A stretch of 64,000 nucleotides of DNA from Apostichopus japonicus (lineage: Eukaryota > Echinodermata > Holothuroidea > Aspidochirotida > Stichopodidae), in NCBI RefSeq assembly GCF_037975245.1, contig NC_092577.1, forward strand, positions 3,867,501-3,931,500, in the 5' to 3' direction. Under the pieces are notes generated by a model that was not told the origin of the DNA, ran no database searches, and was given only the letters and a program-made list of their open reading frames with translations. The position numbers were made by a program, and so were the translations under genes. Of the stretch, positions 15,801 to 29,329 are shown piece after piece (position 1 is the first letter of the stretch; the number at the start of each line of letters is the position of its first letter).

Positions 15801-18800
15801 GGCTATGGAGATAAAGTGCCTTGCCCAAGGACACAACGTAACGATCTTGGCCAGGCAGGACTCGAACCTTCAAGCCTTAGATCACAAGTCCACTGCCTTA
15901 ACCACTTGACCACAAACGTTCTCAACGTTGCATTATTCTTAGCAAGTTGCTAGCTACAATTGCGAAATTTTTTGCCAGAGATTTCTCAATTATTCATAGC
16001 TTTTACATTTGAAATTATGAGTATCACTCTATGACGGACCAACTGCATAATTGATACTATGCACTTCTGCCATCCACCCCACCCCCCCTCCCCCCTCCTC
16101 CTCTCTTTTTTCTCCTTCCTTTTATTAATGGCACTGAACTTACAGTTCTCATGACTACTTGACACAATGCTAGATGCTTCTATGACCCAGCCTACTTTTC
16201 GTGATAGCATAGATCTGCAAAATTGAAAAACCATCATAGGTGCCAAAGCAGAGCAAAATATATGAATCCAAACCACGGTATCTTCACAAAGGAAGAGGAG
16301 AAAAAAAATATAATATACCAGTAACATAAAACAACAAAAGAAAAAGACACAAAACCTCAACCAAATTGTTATCATTATCTTTTGTTGCAGGGGAGGGGGG
16401 GGGGAAAGGAACTAATAGATATTGTCCCTTCATACTTTTTCTGACAAAGGTCAGAGAGCGGGGTGGCCAATTGGCTAAGGTGTCGGACTCGTGCAAGGAT
16501 TGCTGGTTTGCTTCCTGCCTCGTCTTTGGGCAAGATGCTTTATGTCAATTGCCTCTCTCCACCAAGGGGATTAAATGGGTACCTGTGAGGTAACTTGTCA
16601 TTGGGTGCAGTATGTAACTGCTGCCGACTGGAGGGATTGTCTCTGACAGGTCATCATTGACCAGGGGTAATATAACGTCTGTAAAGCGCTTTGAGACCTA
16701 TCGCTGGTATAAAGCGCTACAAAAAGCAAAAAAAAGCAAATATTCAAGGTCTTTGCCCTCTGCCATTCTGAATTGACAAACTCAATATAAGAATCAGACA
16801 ATTGTGGTAGGAAAAGATGTAATGGTTGACTGCACATGGAGCCAGACTGAGACGGATAGCTTAACGGATACTCGTTAAAAAAACATAATTGCCAATTGTT
16901 CCCTCTTCAACCAGCAGGAACAAAAGATGGACGATTTTGACCCGCAGGACTGTACTTCACATCGACGTTACAGAACGAAAATGCGGTTGAAATTTTAAAT
17001 GGTTTTACATTCCTGGTCTTAAAGGCACCAAAAGGTTGAGTAAACAACTGGACAGAGACTGTCCTTACAATAAAACCGTACTATGAAAAGACTGGGGAAT
17101 TGACCAAATATTGTTTAAATTTGCAACAGCTTGTTAAAGTGAAAAATTTACACAGTCATAAAAAGTGCATTATTTCTGATATGCTGAACTTAAGCACCAA
17201 CAGGTGGCTAAATTTATTTATATGCAAAGAACTAGTAGTAGTAGTAGTAGTGGAGAGATGGCTAAGTTTATGTTTGCATAACAGGACAACAACTCACTGT
17301 TTGAAAGTGTCCTTCAGTATCATATTAGAGCCTTAGTTATGAGATGCTGAAAGCTATCTTCTCTAAATTCTTTGTTAGATTCTATAAGATTTCTCCCGGA
17401 CAACCAACTTTGACAAAACACAGTCATCGAAAAATGATCCAATGCTGAAAGTTTCTGCACAGTTAGGAATGTGCCTGATGAGAAATAAATTTAATAAATC
17501 TCAGCGATAGGATGACTGATGAATTATGAATTATATTCAACATGTACAGATTTTACTAAATTAGCATACTTGTACAGTTCTTAGCTCAAGTACAACATCA
17601 TGAGTACAAACACAACTCCCCTCTGTATGAGAACAAGTACAACAGAACTCCCCTTGTGATGAGTACAAGTAAAACAGAACTCCCCTTGGAATATGTACAA
17701 GTACAACAGAACTCCCCTTGGAATATGTACAAGTACAACAGAACTCCCCTTGGAATATGTACAAGTACAACAGAACTCTCCTCGGTATGAGTACAAGTAC
17801 AACAGAACTCTCCTCGGTATGAGTACAAGTACAACAGAACTCCCCTTGGAATATGTACAAGTACAACAGAACTCCCCTTGGAATACGTACAAGTACAACA
17901 GAACTCCCCTTGGAATATGTACAAGTACAACAGAACTCTCCTCGGTATGAGTACAAGTACAACAGAACTCCCCTTGGAATATGTACAAGTACAACAGAAC
18001 TCCCCTTGGAATACGTACAAGTACAACAGAACTCCCCTTGGAATATGTACAAGTACAACAGAACTCCCCTTGGAATACGTACAAGTACAACAGAACTCCC
18101 CTTGGAATATGTACAAGTACAACAGAACTCTCCTCGGTATGAGTACAAGTACAACAGAACTCCCCTTGGAATATATACAAGTACAACAGAACTCCCCTTG
18201 GAATACGTACAAGTACAACAGAACTCCCCTTGGAATATGTACAAGTACAACAGAACTACCCTTGGAATATGTACAAGTACAACAGAACTCCCCTTGGAAT
18301 ATGTACAAGTACAACAGAACTCCCCTTGGAATATGTACAAGTACAACAGAACTCTCCTCGGTATGAGTACAAGTACAACAGAACTCTCCTCGGTATGAGT
18401 ACAAACACAACAGAACTTGCCTCGGTATGAGTACAAGTAGAAATGGAACTCACCTCAGCATGAGTACAAGTAAAACAGAACTCCCTTCTGTATGAGTACA
18501 AGTAAAACAGAACTCCCCTCGGAATGAGTGCAAGTGCAAAAAGAACTCCCCTCGTAAGGTTACTTAAGGTAACTTCTTTGGGCCACCAGACAATCCTTTT
18601 AAAAGGATTGTCTGGTGGCCCAAAGAAGTTACCTTAAAAAAATAATAAATAATTTTCCAAACATGTTGTCAAAGTATGAGAACGCTAATGTTGCGTTTGA
18701 CAGAGAAAAGATTTTATAATCGTTAAGGACGGACACTTCCAATATGATTTGAACAGTACAGAATGTGACGTCAACTATGCTAATGCAGATTGCGACATAA

Positions 18801-20839
18801 CCCACACTCCGTACAGTACCTATACGGTAATCACAACAAAAACCATGTTTGTATACAGATTAATTTCTTCCTTAATTTTCAGTGAAATTTCTTATAAATT
18901 AGGTATGTTTTCAAAACTCCTTAATCCGCCATATATGTAGTAGATCGGTGGTTTCGTGGTCTTTTGGTAACACAAGATAAGTTTTAACAGCAAACTCTTT
19001 GTTGTTTATACATCGCGCTATCCAGCTCCAACGCAAGGAATGTTCCCATGTAGGCTACACTAATCACAACAAAAACCGTGTTTGTATACAGGTTAATTTC
19101 TTCCTTAATTTTCGGTGAAATTTCTTATAAATTAGATATGTTTTAAAAAACTCCTTAATCCGCCATATATGTAGTAGATCGGTGGTTTCGTTGTCTTTGT
19201 GTAACACAAGATAAGTTTTAACAGCAAACTCTTCGTTGTTTATACATCGCGCTATCCAGCTCCAGTGCGAAGAATGCTCTCATGTGTAGGCTACTCTAAC
19301 GTTTACAATCGGACAGTTCTGCGAAGCCTAAGCTTCTCGGTACTACATACTGCTCTGACATTGATTCCGCCAAGTTTCATCTTTCAGTGTTCCGAATGCT
19401 TTTCAAGTTTCTTTTTACTGTAAATTTGATCCGTGAATTTCATTTCAGCGATTTCGAAGAACAGTTTATGAACTGTGGTTTGAGTGTGAGAGTATATATT
19501 ATGTGCAACGGTATACGTATACCAACTGGGCATGGTACAGTAGGATATACACTCGCGATATGCACGTTATATAATAGGCAATCACATGTGCGTTTACACA
19601 TGAGAGTGTATTGCTGCGGAAATGGGAGTGCTAACTTCAAGTCGCCTGTTTTGCCTATTTGCCAGCACTACGTCAATCACCATATTGAAGCGTTCGAACA
19701 AACAGTACTTTTGGAGAGAAACTGGTGAATTTAAAAACCAGATTTCTACAAGAAGAAAACGTCGAATGGGGACAATTTGTACATGGTTAGAAAGAGAAAA
19801 ATAATAACTACAAGGACAATGTATCAAAATCTTCCACCAGACAATTCCTTTAAGTACAATCAAGAGGTGATAGGTCAAAGATCAAATTACTGATTGACCA
19901 ATCAATAAGCTGATCCACACACATCATACCTGGCGTAGTTGACGAGGTTCAGTATGGTCGTTTCGAGGAGTTGTACCAGCGGAAGGGGCCCTTCCACTCT
20001 TATCAACGGCTCCCTCGGGAACACCACGGTGCCTTCCTCAACGGAATATAATTTGATCCCTTTACCATCCGCTGCCGACAGATAATCAAAGAATTCTTGT
20101 TCGGCGTTGGCTGGCAGGATAGTCTTCAAGTAATCAATATCTGTTGAAAAGTCAGAAGATGAATGTAAAAAGAAGATTAGATCACTTCACTGGTCAAAAG
20201 TCTGACCAAAAGAGGTACAGTACAATTATAAAGTAGAGTTAAAAAAAAAAAGAATGTTAATTCATGCAAAAATGCCTTCTCCTGAATTAGATAAACTGCT
20301 AGTCATTACAACCTCTGCTGACCTCACATAACCGTTAACCTCTGCAGGAAACAAATAGGTTCTTGTACTCAATAAGTTGCATACGCAAATCAAATGTGAA
20401 GTTCACCCACTATATAAAATTTTTTGGTTATAGTGTTTTCATACAGAAGCCTGGCACATATATGTGAACCCACCCACATGCACACATCCACACAAAGCAT
20501 GCACACTATCACCACTGCATAGCTCGACTGAATGGCTTCCTGACCCTTTTAAATCACGGAAACTGACGTACAGTTCAAAACACTACTGTACCATCATCAT
20601 ACACCCCTACCTGACTCGGAATACTTCAGATTTCTGAGGAGCTTCAGGACCTCCCCAAGACCGGCAAATATCGTGAACTCCCCGTCGAACGGATTCTTAC
20701 GGAAGAAAACATCAAAGACAGCGTGGCAGTTTTGTTGTCCATTTTTCCAGTATGAATATGCCATGGTAACCTGATAGAGGTCTGTCAATAGCGACTGAAC
20801 CACTCCGTTGGTTGGAATGCTGTTCCCGTTTGCCTCCAT
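845..20839 (-). CDS. NAPRT: Nicotinate phosphoribosyltransferase (8 exons; 3' end outside the window)
   Basis: Cytosolic enzyme joining nicotinic acid to PRPP, with ATP use, to give nicotinate mononucleotide (Preiss-Handler NAD synthesis). Exons in transcript order: 20839-20611, 20140-19930, 8742-8612, 7453-7338, 6292-6096, 5382-5242, 4332-4248, 925-845. All have GT-AG borders and the phases join without a break into 397 codons. Landmarks: N-terminal TDLYQVTM (residues 19-26), [13 protein letters not shown] across exons 2/3, [15 protein letters not shown] in exon 3, [14 protein letters not shown] across exons 3/4, and SGTHAHS with His214 matching the catalytic His of the human enzyme. Then come [21 protein letters not shown], the PRPP-site region [11 protein letters not shown] and GIGTHLVTC. 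The start ATG has a strong context (gccATGG). The remaining C-terminal part of about 140 residues is not in the window, since nothing below 845 resembles it. Identification rests on recall of the family, but motif order and splicing agree throughout. Confidence 0.96.
1697..2460. repeat. 22-bp minisatellite, about 34 copies
   Basis: Unit AGCCTACAGAGGACATCATT plus TT, with variants at ACATC/ATATC/ACGTC and TAGCC/TGGCC. It lies in NAPRT intron 7. Because 22 is not a multiple of 3, the 89-codon plus-strand frame across it cycles through all phases and is not a gene. Confidence 0.97.
2461..3609. other. Non-coding part of NAPRT intron 7
   Basis: Apart from the ribozyme-like motif, the stretch contains a 151-codon plus-strand frame (2817-3272) that has no recognisable domain. 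I treat it as chance. No splice structure or repeats stand out. Confidence 0.4.
2554..2581 (+). ncRNA. Hammerhead-ribozyme-like motif (tentative)
   Basis: Shows CTGAAGA, a 5-bp stem GATCC/GGATC with loop TGCTA, then GAAAC, in the order of the conserved hammerhead core. An extra A sits between CTGAAGA and the stem, and stems I and III are not convincing. The downstream text resembles termini of Penelope-like retroelements, which are known to carry such ribozymes. Probably a degenerate copy. Confidence 0.25.
3610..4140. repeat. Degenerate 146-bp tandem repeat with TGACCTTTGACC words
   Basis: Three to four diverged copies (about 3617, 3765, 3908, 4053) of a unit with TTCTGTTGACCTCAAATGAC, CTACTGAACAGA and GAGTTCATCCAAGCTTTAA. 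A similar single piece occurs at 20310-20420 and a related array at 59.5-60.1 kb. Confidence 0.8.
4635..4850. repeat. 73-75 bp tandem repeat, three copies
   Basis: Copies begin CTTGTCAAG(A)TTAATATTA at about 4640, 4712 and 4787 and include GAGCACCATAAGTATCATAG and CTACTTCCACATATCAA. NAPRT intron 6. Confidence 0.92.
7070..7200. repeat. 21-bp tandem repeat, six copies
   Basis: Unit TTGCATAGCAATTTGCCCAC plus T, in NAPRT intron 4, fading into TTTACACAGCATTTAACACAG. Confidence 0.95.
8375..8505. repeat. 27-bp tandem repeat next to NAPRT exon 3
   Basis: Four to five copies of GAGTGCCTGGATCACTCATT plus ACAAGTC, ending about 110 bases below the donor side of exon 3, in the following intron. Confidence 0.93.
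8912..10060. repeat. 95-bp minisatellite in NAPRT intron 3
   Basis: The phrase TGGGAAAGTATGCTTT recurs at 9076, 9173, 9268, 9358, 9454, 9548 and 9644, with diverged units on both sides. Units share ACAAGCA, TTCATATTATA, TGTACACCACACAGTGAC and CTATGCTTGTTATGATG. Confidence 0.95.
10360..11365. repeat. 95-106 bp minisatellite in NAPRT intron 3
   Basis: Nine to ten copies with ACAGCAACCAAATGACTTGT, AGCACAGATGATACTAGGAA and CTGTACATCTTATACAGTAC. Shorter units lack the CATAGTAGTATA piece. TGTACA/TATACA/GTAC palindromic words make each unit able to fold. Confidence 0.96.
11366..12389. other. Unique non-coding sequence in NAPRT intron 3
   Basis: No exon, repeat or element end recognised on either strand. 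Confidence 0.5.
12390..12690. repeat. About 100-bp tandem repeat, three copies, with G tracts
   Basis: Each copy has TTGTGTCTCCTGGCTGG, GGTGA(A/G)AT, a G tract that shrinks from 13 bases to a few, then TTGTTTATGACAGTTATCTC and GACCAATAA. Confidence 0.92.
12691..13839. other. Non-coding, NAPRT intron 3
   Basis: Contains a 13-base G run near 13170 and C/G-rich text at 13615-13640. The phrase CTCAGGGGTGGGGTTCC near 13609 looks hAT-end-like but no partner end was found. Confidence 0.4.
13840..14545. repeat. 42-bp minisatellite, about 16 copies
   Basis: Unit TGTGTACATGGAAATCCTAA plus CGTGTTGTTTGTTGCACGTAAG. Since 42 is a multiple of 3, frames stay open through long parts of the array on both strands; they encode only the repeat. 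Confidence 0.97.
14546..15639. other. Non-coding, NAPRT intron 3
   Basis: No gene or element recognised. A short stretch near 15420-15475 repeats TTACTGTACCTG three to four times. Confidence 0.45.
15640..15914 (-). repeat. tRNA-derived SINE of a second family
   Basis: Reversed, it begins TGTGGTCAAGTGGTTAAGG (A box) with B box GGTTCGAGTCC, then a core containing TTGGGCAAGGCACTTTAT and GGAGGGATTGTCTCT. The core is shared with the 16.45-kb copy. Lies in NAPRT intron 3. Confidence 0.85.
16455..16745 (+). repeat. tRNA-derived SINE of the second family
   Basis: Head GGGGTGGCCAATTGGCTAAG resembles a tRNA A-box region; the B box is degenerate (GGTTTGCTTCC). The core has TTGGGCAAGATGCTTTATG and GGAGGGATTGTCTCT, then TGTAAAGCGCTTTGAGACC and an A-rich AAAGCAAA tail. 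Confidence 0.85.
16746..17595. other. Non-coding, NAPRT intron 3
   Basis: Apart from a GTA trinucleotide run near 17233, nothing recognised on either strand. Confidence 0.45.
17596..18550. repeat. 32-bp minisatellite, about 29 copies, two unit types
   Basis: Every unit begins GTACAAGTACAACAGAACTC and ends either CCCTTGGAATAT or TCCTCGGTATGA, so two subtypes alternate in blocks. Edge units are diverged. The minus strand is open in all three frames for 201-291 codons, an effect of the repeat. Confidence 0.98.
18564..18637. repeat. Perfect 74-bp palindrome (37-bp arms, no loop)
   Basis: The left arm, 18564-18600, starts TTAAGGTAACTTC and ends CAATCCTTTT. The right arm, 18601-18637, is its exact reverse complement. 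The right arm is the start of the TTAA element, so the left arm is an inverted copy of the element end set between two TTAA words. Confidence 0.97.
18599..19853. mobile_element. TTAA-flanked non-autonomous element (piggyBac-like ends)
   Basis: Begins TTAA-AAGGATTGTCTGGTGG and ends CCACCAGACAATTCCT-TTAA, so roughly 16-bp inverted ends sit just inside matching TTAA words, as in piggyBac-type insertions. The length is 1.25 kb, with no transposase ORF. Internally a 233-bp unit starting TAATCACAACAAAAACC is duplicated in tandem (18828 and 19061) at over 90 percent identity by eye. Confidence 0.6.
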
Positions 20840-20864
20840 GGCTTTGAAATATGATATATTTACC
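20840..20864 (-). other. NAPRT: NAPRT 5' UTR, start of the first coding exon
   Basis: On the minus strand a polypyrimidine-like stretch ending in TTTCAG lies just before position 20864, 25 bases upstream of the NAPRT ATG. This is a plausible splice acceptor, implying that the 5' leader continues in an exon further right. Confidence 0.5.
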
Positions 20865-23237
20865 CTGAAATTGACATTAAAGTTACCTTAAAGGTCTGCT
20901 GTATAGATCCCAACTATAGCATGCTATCATGGAATAAGCTTCTTGAGATTATGTAATCGACCTGCCTTGGTTGTAAAATGACCTCTTTTTACCAACTAGT
21001 CTGCAACGCCTGCCACATATTTTTAGTTGTATGAGAATCTTTGTGTGAACGCTGTATGATTAACTACACTGTCAACATGAACATATTTCCACACAGTGTT
21101 TACACAAAGAGCCTAGTGGTGTTAAGAAGCTATGCAGGGCTAATTGAGGTCAATTTATGATCGTGGCAGGTCGATTGCTAATCACATAACTTTCCTAGCT
21201 ACATAGCATGCTATAATTGGAGCCAATAAAGCAGATCTTTAACAATTAATAACAATTTCTTAAACTGTAAATTTTGATATATATTCTTTAATGGTTGGTG
21301 AGACAACTTAAGACAACATACTGTAGCTAGTGGGCATAAGCACTAGACAGGAACTGTTTTTTAATTGAAAAGCACTTGAGGGTTCCCCATGGAGATGGGT
21401 TTCCCAGCTAGTGTCATAACTGAGCAATATAACTATTCTATTCACTGGATTAATACATGATGCTAATGAGCAAGCTAAAGGGAACAGTTTTATGATAGCA
21501 ATGTGATACAGTATGCAATAGATCATATGGCTATAATACAAACTTGTGCAAAAATGTTTCTAGCACTTTGTTTACACTTGAACCATATTATTTTATAAGT
21601 GACAATAATCAGATCATTCCAAATTGCTATGAAAACGTTTGAACACAAACATCTATTCCCTGAACATTCTAATTTGAGTAGTTCAGTTTTCTTTTCAATG
21701 CATATTTATGAGTAATTAAAGCCTTATTCACCTTGTAAAATGACTGCCTGACATGTCAGTTAAATCAGTTATGTGCTTAAATTTACTATTTAAGGCTGAC
21801 TTTAGGAAGAACTTCAGTCTTGGCACATCATCAATCATGTCAACATAAGAAAAACAGGTTATTATGATTGTTATTATTATTACTATTATTATTATTATTA
21901 TAACAGAACAAAAACATGTTTCTAGATGCAGCTATTCTGTTTTTAATTAAATGTCACAAAAACTCACTTCAAGACTGATGAAGAGCACCTCCCAGTCCAG
22001 GCCTAATTATACAAATTTATATTAATCTGAAAAGTCCTATGATAACAACTCAGGCACAAAATAGTTACAAAATACAATCCCATAGATAATATGCAACACC
22101 ATTTGCCCTTGACAAATATGTACATATATATTTGCATTGTATGTTACATTCATGTAAATTTGAAACTGACTTCTATGTTCTGACTGAGTTTTGTTGAATT
22201 GAGTAACTGATCTAAAAACTGGACTTACAGTTCAGTAACCAGTAACTAATGTATAATTAACAATGATATAGACTTGTTCCCTTCTTTTAAGAGTTACAGT
22301 AGGCTACAACAATTCAGCCTTCAGTTGCCACTTAAAGAAACTTTTAACTATTCCTTAGATGATTTTGAAACTTGCAACTTAAACAATATGTCAGAAATAT
22401 TTGTGTTTGTTAAGAAAAACCTCTCTTAACAAAAAGTAAGGAATCTTAAATTTCACACTTTTGGCTTGTTACTTTAATGTAGGCCTAGTATTAGGTGTCT
22501 GTGCTAAGAAGAGTGACCAGTGTTACTAGGCCTTAATATGCTGTACACATTGACACTGCTGTGTTTGAAAGTCAAATGGTAAACACTTTTTCGAATGACA
22601 ATTTTATCAGAAACCGCCTCAGTGAAAACAGCTACTGTAATAATGTGCTAGCCCTAACTTAGGCCGGGCCTAGCCTATGTCTAGACTCTAGCCAGGCCTA
22701 GCTACAGTACTATGATTTGTGATGAAGAATACAAATTTTGTATCTTGACTCAAGGCTAATCATGAATTGTTTCAACCATTTATCGGAATTACACAGTAAA
22801 GTTTGCCGCGTGGTTGAAGCTAGGGAACTTTCTCTTTGCTTGAAGCGTTTTAACTCGACACTTTTGTAAACATTTAACTATATAAGTATAAGGCTATACT
22901 AAGGCTAGGCCTAACGTAGGCTATGAATCTAAGTTAGGCCTAACATTAGGCTACTGTATCTCATTCCATGTCTGTTCTGTTCAAAAGCAACATCACAGAG
23001 ATCATTATTTCCATGTCCTTTAAAAGAATATTTTGGTCTTTGCATCGCGAGGTTTTAGGCCTAACGTTAAGCCTACCAGGCTAGGCCTAACCAGTTCTGT
23101 GGGCTAGACATAGGCCTAGCTTTCTCTGGTACTTGGTAGCGTGCTACAGTACTGGTATTACTAGTACTAGGCTAGTAGTGTCATGAACTCGATAACTTCA
23201 AAAAATTCTTCGCAGAGGACGAAGGAAGGCGACTCAC
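20865..23237 (-). other. Presumed NAPRT 5' UTR intron, TAGGCCTA-rich at its distal end
   Basis: No coding sequence recognised. From about 22480 to 23170 the words GGCCTA, TAGGCC and CCTAGC recur dozens of times (for example CTAGGCCTAACGTAGGC), making a mildly palindromic low-complexity block. Confidence 0.4.
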
Positions 23238-23290
23238 TTGTTTCTTCTCGCTTTGTTATTGCATCTTCTGGTGGCGGACAACAAAAGAAA
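23238..23290 (-). other. Candidate non-coding first exon of NAPRT
   Basis: The minus strand reads AAACAA then GTGAGT at 23237, a near-consensus donor, after a short stretch of higher GC content. It would splice to the acceptor at 20864 across a 2.4-kb intron. The outer limit is a guess because no transcript evidence exists here. Confidence 0.25.
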
Positions 23291-25166
23291 ACAAGTGTTT
23301 GTTAGATAGATATGATTGCAAGCCACTGGTCTACTCTTAATAGTTAAGTAACTCCAGTGTAACCGGGCTTTGTGATTGTTTACAATAAACCCAACAACGT
23401 TAGTCATGTGCAAAACAAGATCACAAGTTATTCAGCCTAACCAATGACAGGTCCCTGGATACTGTATTTTTTCCCTGTAATGAGATAAGGACACGTGTTA
23501 GCAGATAGATGAGTAAGAAAAATCATTTGCAACGTAGGTTGAGAATTAGAGTTTACCGTAGACTCGGTAGACTGTCGAGGGAAGAACATTGTCTGAAGTG
23601 GTGGATATAGTGCCTAAAGTATCTTATCATATCAGCCCATTTTTTTCTGAGAATTACATAAGCTGGTGGGTTTTACGCGTAGCGACTATAAGATCCCAAT
23701 GCATTGTACAGAAGAAAAAAATTCCTGTAGATTTCGTATGCTGTTAGCAACGGAGAACAGGCTGGGCCTACTCAAATAGGCTATGATCTATATAGATCTG
23801 GGGTGGGCAACCTATGGCCCGCGGGCCACATGCGGCCCGTCAGTGATATTTTGCGGCCCGTGAGATGTCTCAAAGAAAAGAAAATAAATCAATCTATTTT
23901 ACATCAGCTGCTTAGAATTTATCGGAACTAATGATGCTGTCAGGTAGAGGTTGGCCTATTATCCCCATTAATTATCAACTGTACTGTATTGACATTATGT
24001 TTCTGTGAACACACACCTATTGCTTGAAAGTCCTCGGAATCAAAGGTTTGAAATCAACAGCAGGTCGTTGGTTAGGTGCGGCCCAGTCAATTTTTCACTC
24101 CTTATATCTGGCCCATTTGAACTGATAAAACCTATATAATCATAAACTAGTATAACAGGATTTAATCGTTCAAAGACCATCAGTGACGTTTGATACGTTT
24201 TTACTCCACAGAAGACAAATTAGTTCGAAGAGTCTGTGTCTATTGCAGGCTCTCTTGAAAATGGCCTAATTCGAACGTCCGCAGTCCCAGCAGGGGGAAC
24301 CATGTGAACAATTATACCGGCCACCAGTCGTCTCCGACGTTCCTAGGTAATGTCCTGCTATGACCATTGAATTGTTGCTTAGTGAAGATTATTAATGATT
24401 TTCAACATGCTTAAATTCATGCCCTCATCACAGTATAACTATTTACCATGAACATACACCTCAATTCGAGCTGAAAGTTTGCAGAATATACCGGGACACT
24501 GATGAGGTGCATGTTAATTGGGAGCTATTTGAAGGTTTGTGACCTAAGAGCCATTCTTGAAACCAAACAACAACAATTTTCCACAGTCTCTCATTTGTTT
24601 ATCACTATTTTCTAATAGCTTACACTCCAAATTGAAAAGAAAGATATTAATATTAATTTTAAATAATTTATTATATAAATGCAAGTTCGCAGGCAAGCAT
24701 TACTTACATCGGCGCGTTACACCCGGCCTATAGATTGCGCGGAACATCGATCTAGGCCTATAGCATTACGCAATACTAAACGAAGCTCCATCAAATCGAT
24801 ATATATAGGCGGCTTCCCAACTGATGTGAAGTACGTACGTACTTTAAGACTAATGAAGTGTGGCAAACACTACAAACTTCATCCAAATACCACCTGCACC
24901 CGGCCGTACCCATTCGAAGAAAAGGAAACATATACCTATGGTCAACGCAAATAAAGTTTCAGCTCTGACCATCAGATTTGATCCTTTTAAGAGAAACAAT
25001 AGCATCACGAACCCAGTGTAATTTAGTAGGAAGACTTAAGCTATGATTACCCACAAATCACCCCTCCCCTCCGCCGCCCCTGGCAGGCAAGACATTAAAA
25101 CAGTCATAGAGTGTATAAATATTAACAGTGTATAAACATGTATGTTTAGGCGGAGTGGAGTGTATA
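23291..25166. other. Intergenic sequence upstream of NAPRT
   Basis: No gene recognised. A 91-codon plus-strand frame (24679-24954) has no known motif. One hAT-like fragment is listed separately. Confidence 0.4.
23798..24130. mobile_element. hAT-derived fragment with GGCCCGCGGGCC text
   Basis: Starts CTGGGGTGGGCAACC and continues CTATGGCCCGCGGGCCACAT, text very typical of hAT elements in animals. GCGGCCC words recur to about 24115. The right inverted end and an 8-bp duplication were not found, so it is truncated or decayed. Confidence 0.5.
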
Positions 25167-25427
25167 GCGGAGTGTATAGGCGGAGTGTATAGCCTAGTGG
25201 TTAACGCCGGCGTCTCCCAGTCATGAGATCCCCGGTTCGATTCCCCGCCGACAGCAATGTGTGTCGTCTGGCAAGGGTGTTGTTCAATAGCAACTTCCCG
25301 ACATGGACGTTAAATGGATGTGTGCCGAGAGATTGGCTTCGGTCAGCTTGCGAGTCTACAAGCCTCCATGGCTTCTTTCGCGAGTTCCTGCTTGCGGGAA
25401 GATCACATATACATACATACATACATG
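25167..25427 (+). repeat. tRNA-derived SINE, full copy with CATA tail
   Basis: The head shows a Pol III A box (TAGCCTAGTGG) and an exact B box (GGTTCGATTCC), then a body with CATGGACGTTAAATG and TTCCTGCTTGCGGG, and a (CATA)n tail. The first bases (GCGGAGTGTATA) are repeated three times upstream. Confidence 0.88.
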
Positions 25428-25751
25428 TCGGCGCTACGATTAACAGTCGAGAATTCCTAATCAAAATTGTTTCAAAATTTGCAAAATAAAGCACCATGTT
25501 GATTCTATAGCAGCTTCCATTTTACCAAAGTTTCTAGAAAGGAGCGATTACCACATTCCTTTAGACACCTTCCCCCGGGAAGATAAAAAATATATAAGCC
25601 CCGCCCGGCCACTTCCCCCGGGACGAATATGAAGCCAACCCTAGCAACTTGAATTGAATGTGATTCACTCTTCAAACCAACCTTTCAGGATTGTGATAGA
25701 GAACCTATCATTTGTTGCATACTTAGCCTAACCTCCTTTCAATGTATAACA

Positions 25752-26012
25752 ATGTTTGTATATATGTATGTATTTTAGATTCTCCTGCAAGCAGGAACTC
25801 GCGAAGAAGCCTCATTGGCTTATCAAAGCCGCAAGCTGACCGAAGTCAGTCTGGTACATTCATATTTAACGTCCATGATTATGAATTGCCAATCGTCAAC
25901 AACTCTGTAACTGGACGACATAGCCTACATTAGGCCTAATCTTGGAGTGACTCGAACCGGGGACCTTATGATTGAAATGCACCGACGTTAACCACTGAGC
26001 TCACACTCCACT
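25752..26012 (-). repeat. tRNA-derived SINE, minus-strand copy
   Basis: Reversed, it shows the A box region GAGCTCAGTGG, the B box GGTTCGAGTCA, the shared body words and a TA/CATA-type tail at its low end. It faces the plus-strand copy 325 bases away. Confidence 0.87.

Positions 26013-29329
<3,317 letters not shown>

Noticed and set aside
17561-18501. Long minus- and plus-strand open frames up to 291 codons
   Set aside because: They lie wholly in the 32-bp minisatellite, occur in every frame and encode only the cycled repeat.
19387-19728. 113-codon frame inside the TTAA element
   Set aside because: No transposase motif; overlaps open frames on the other strand.
15640-26012. tRNA-like A and B boxes
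   Set aside because: All sit in SINE heads; none has a full cloverleaf, so no tRNA gene is called.
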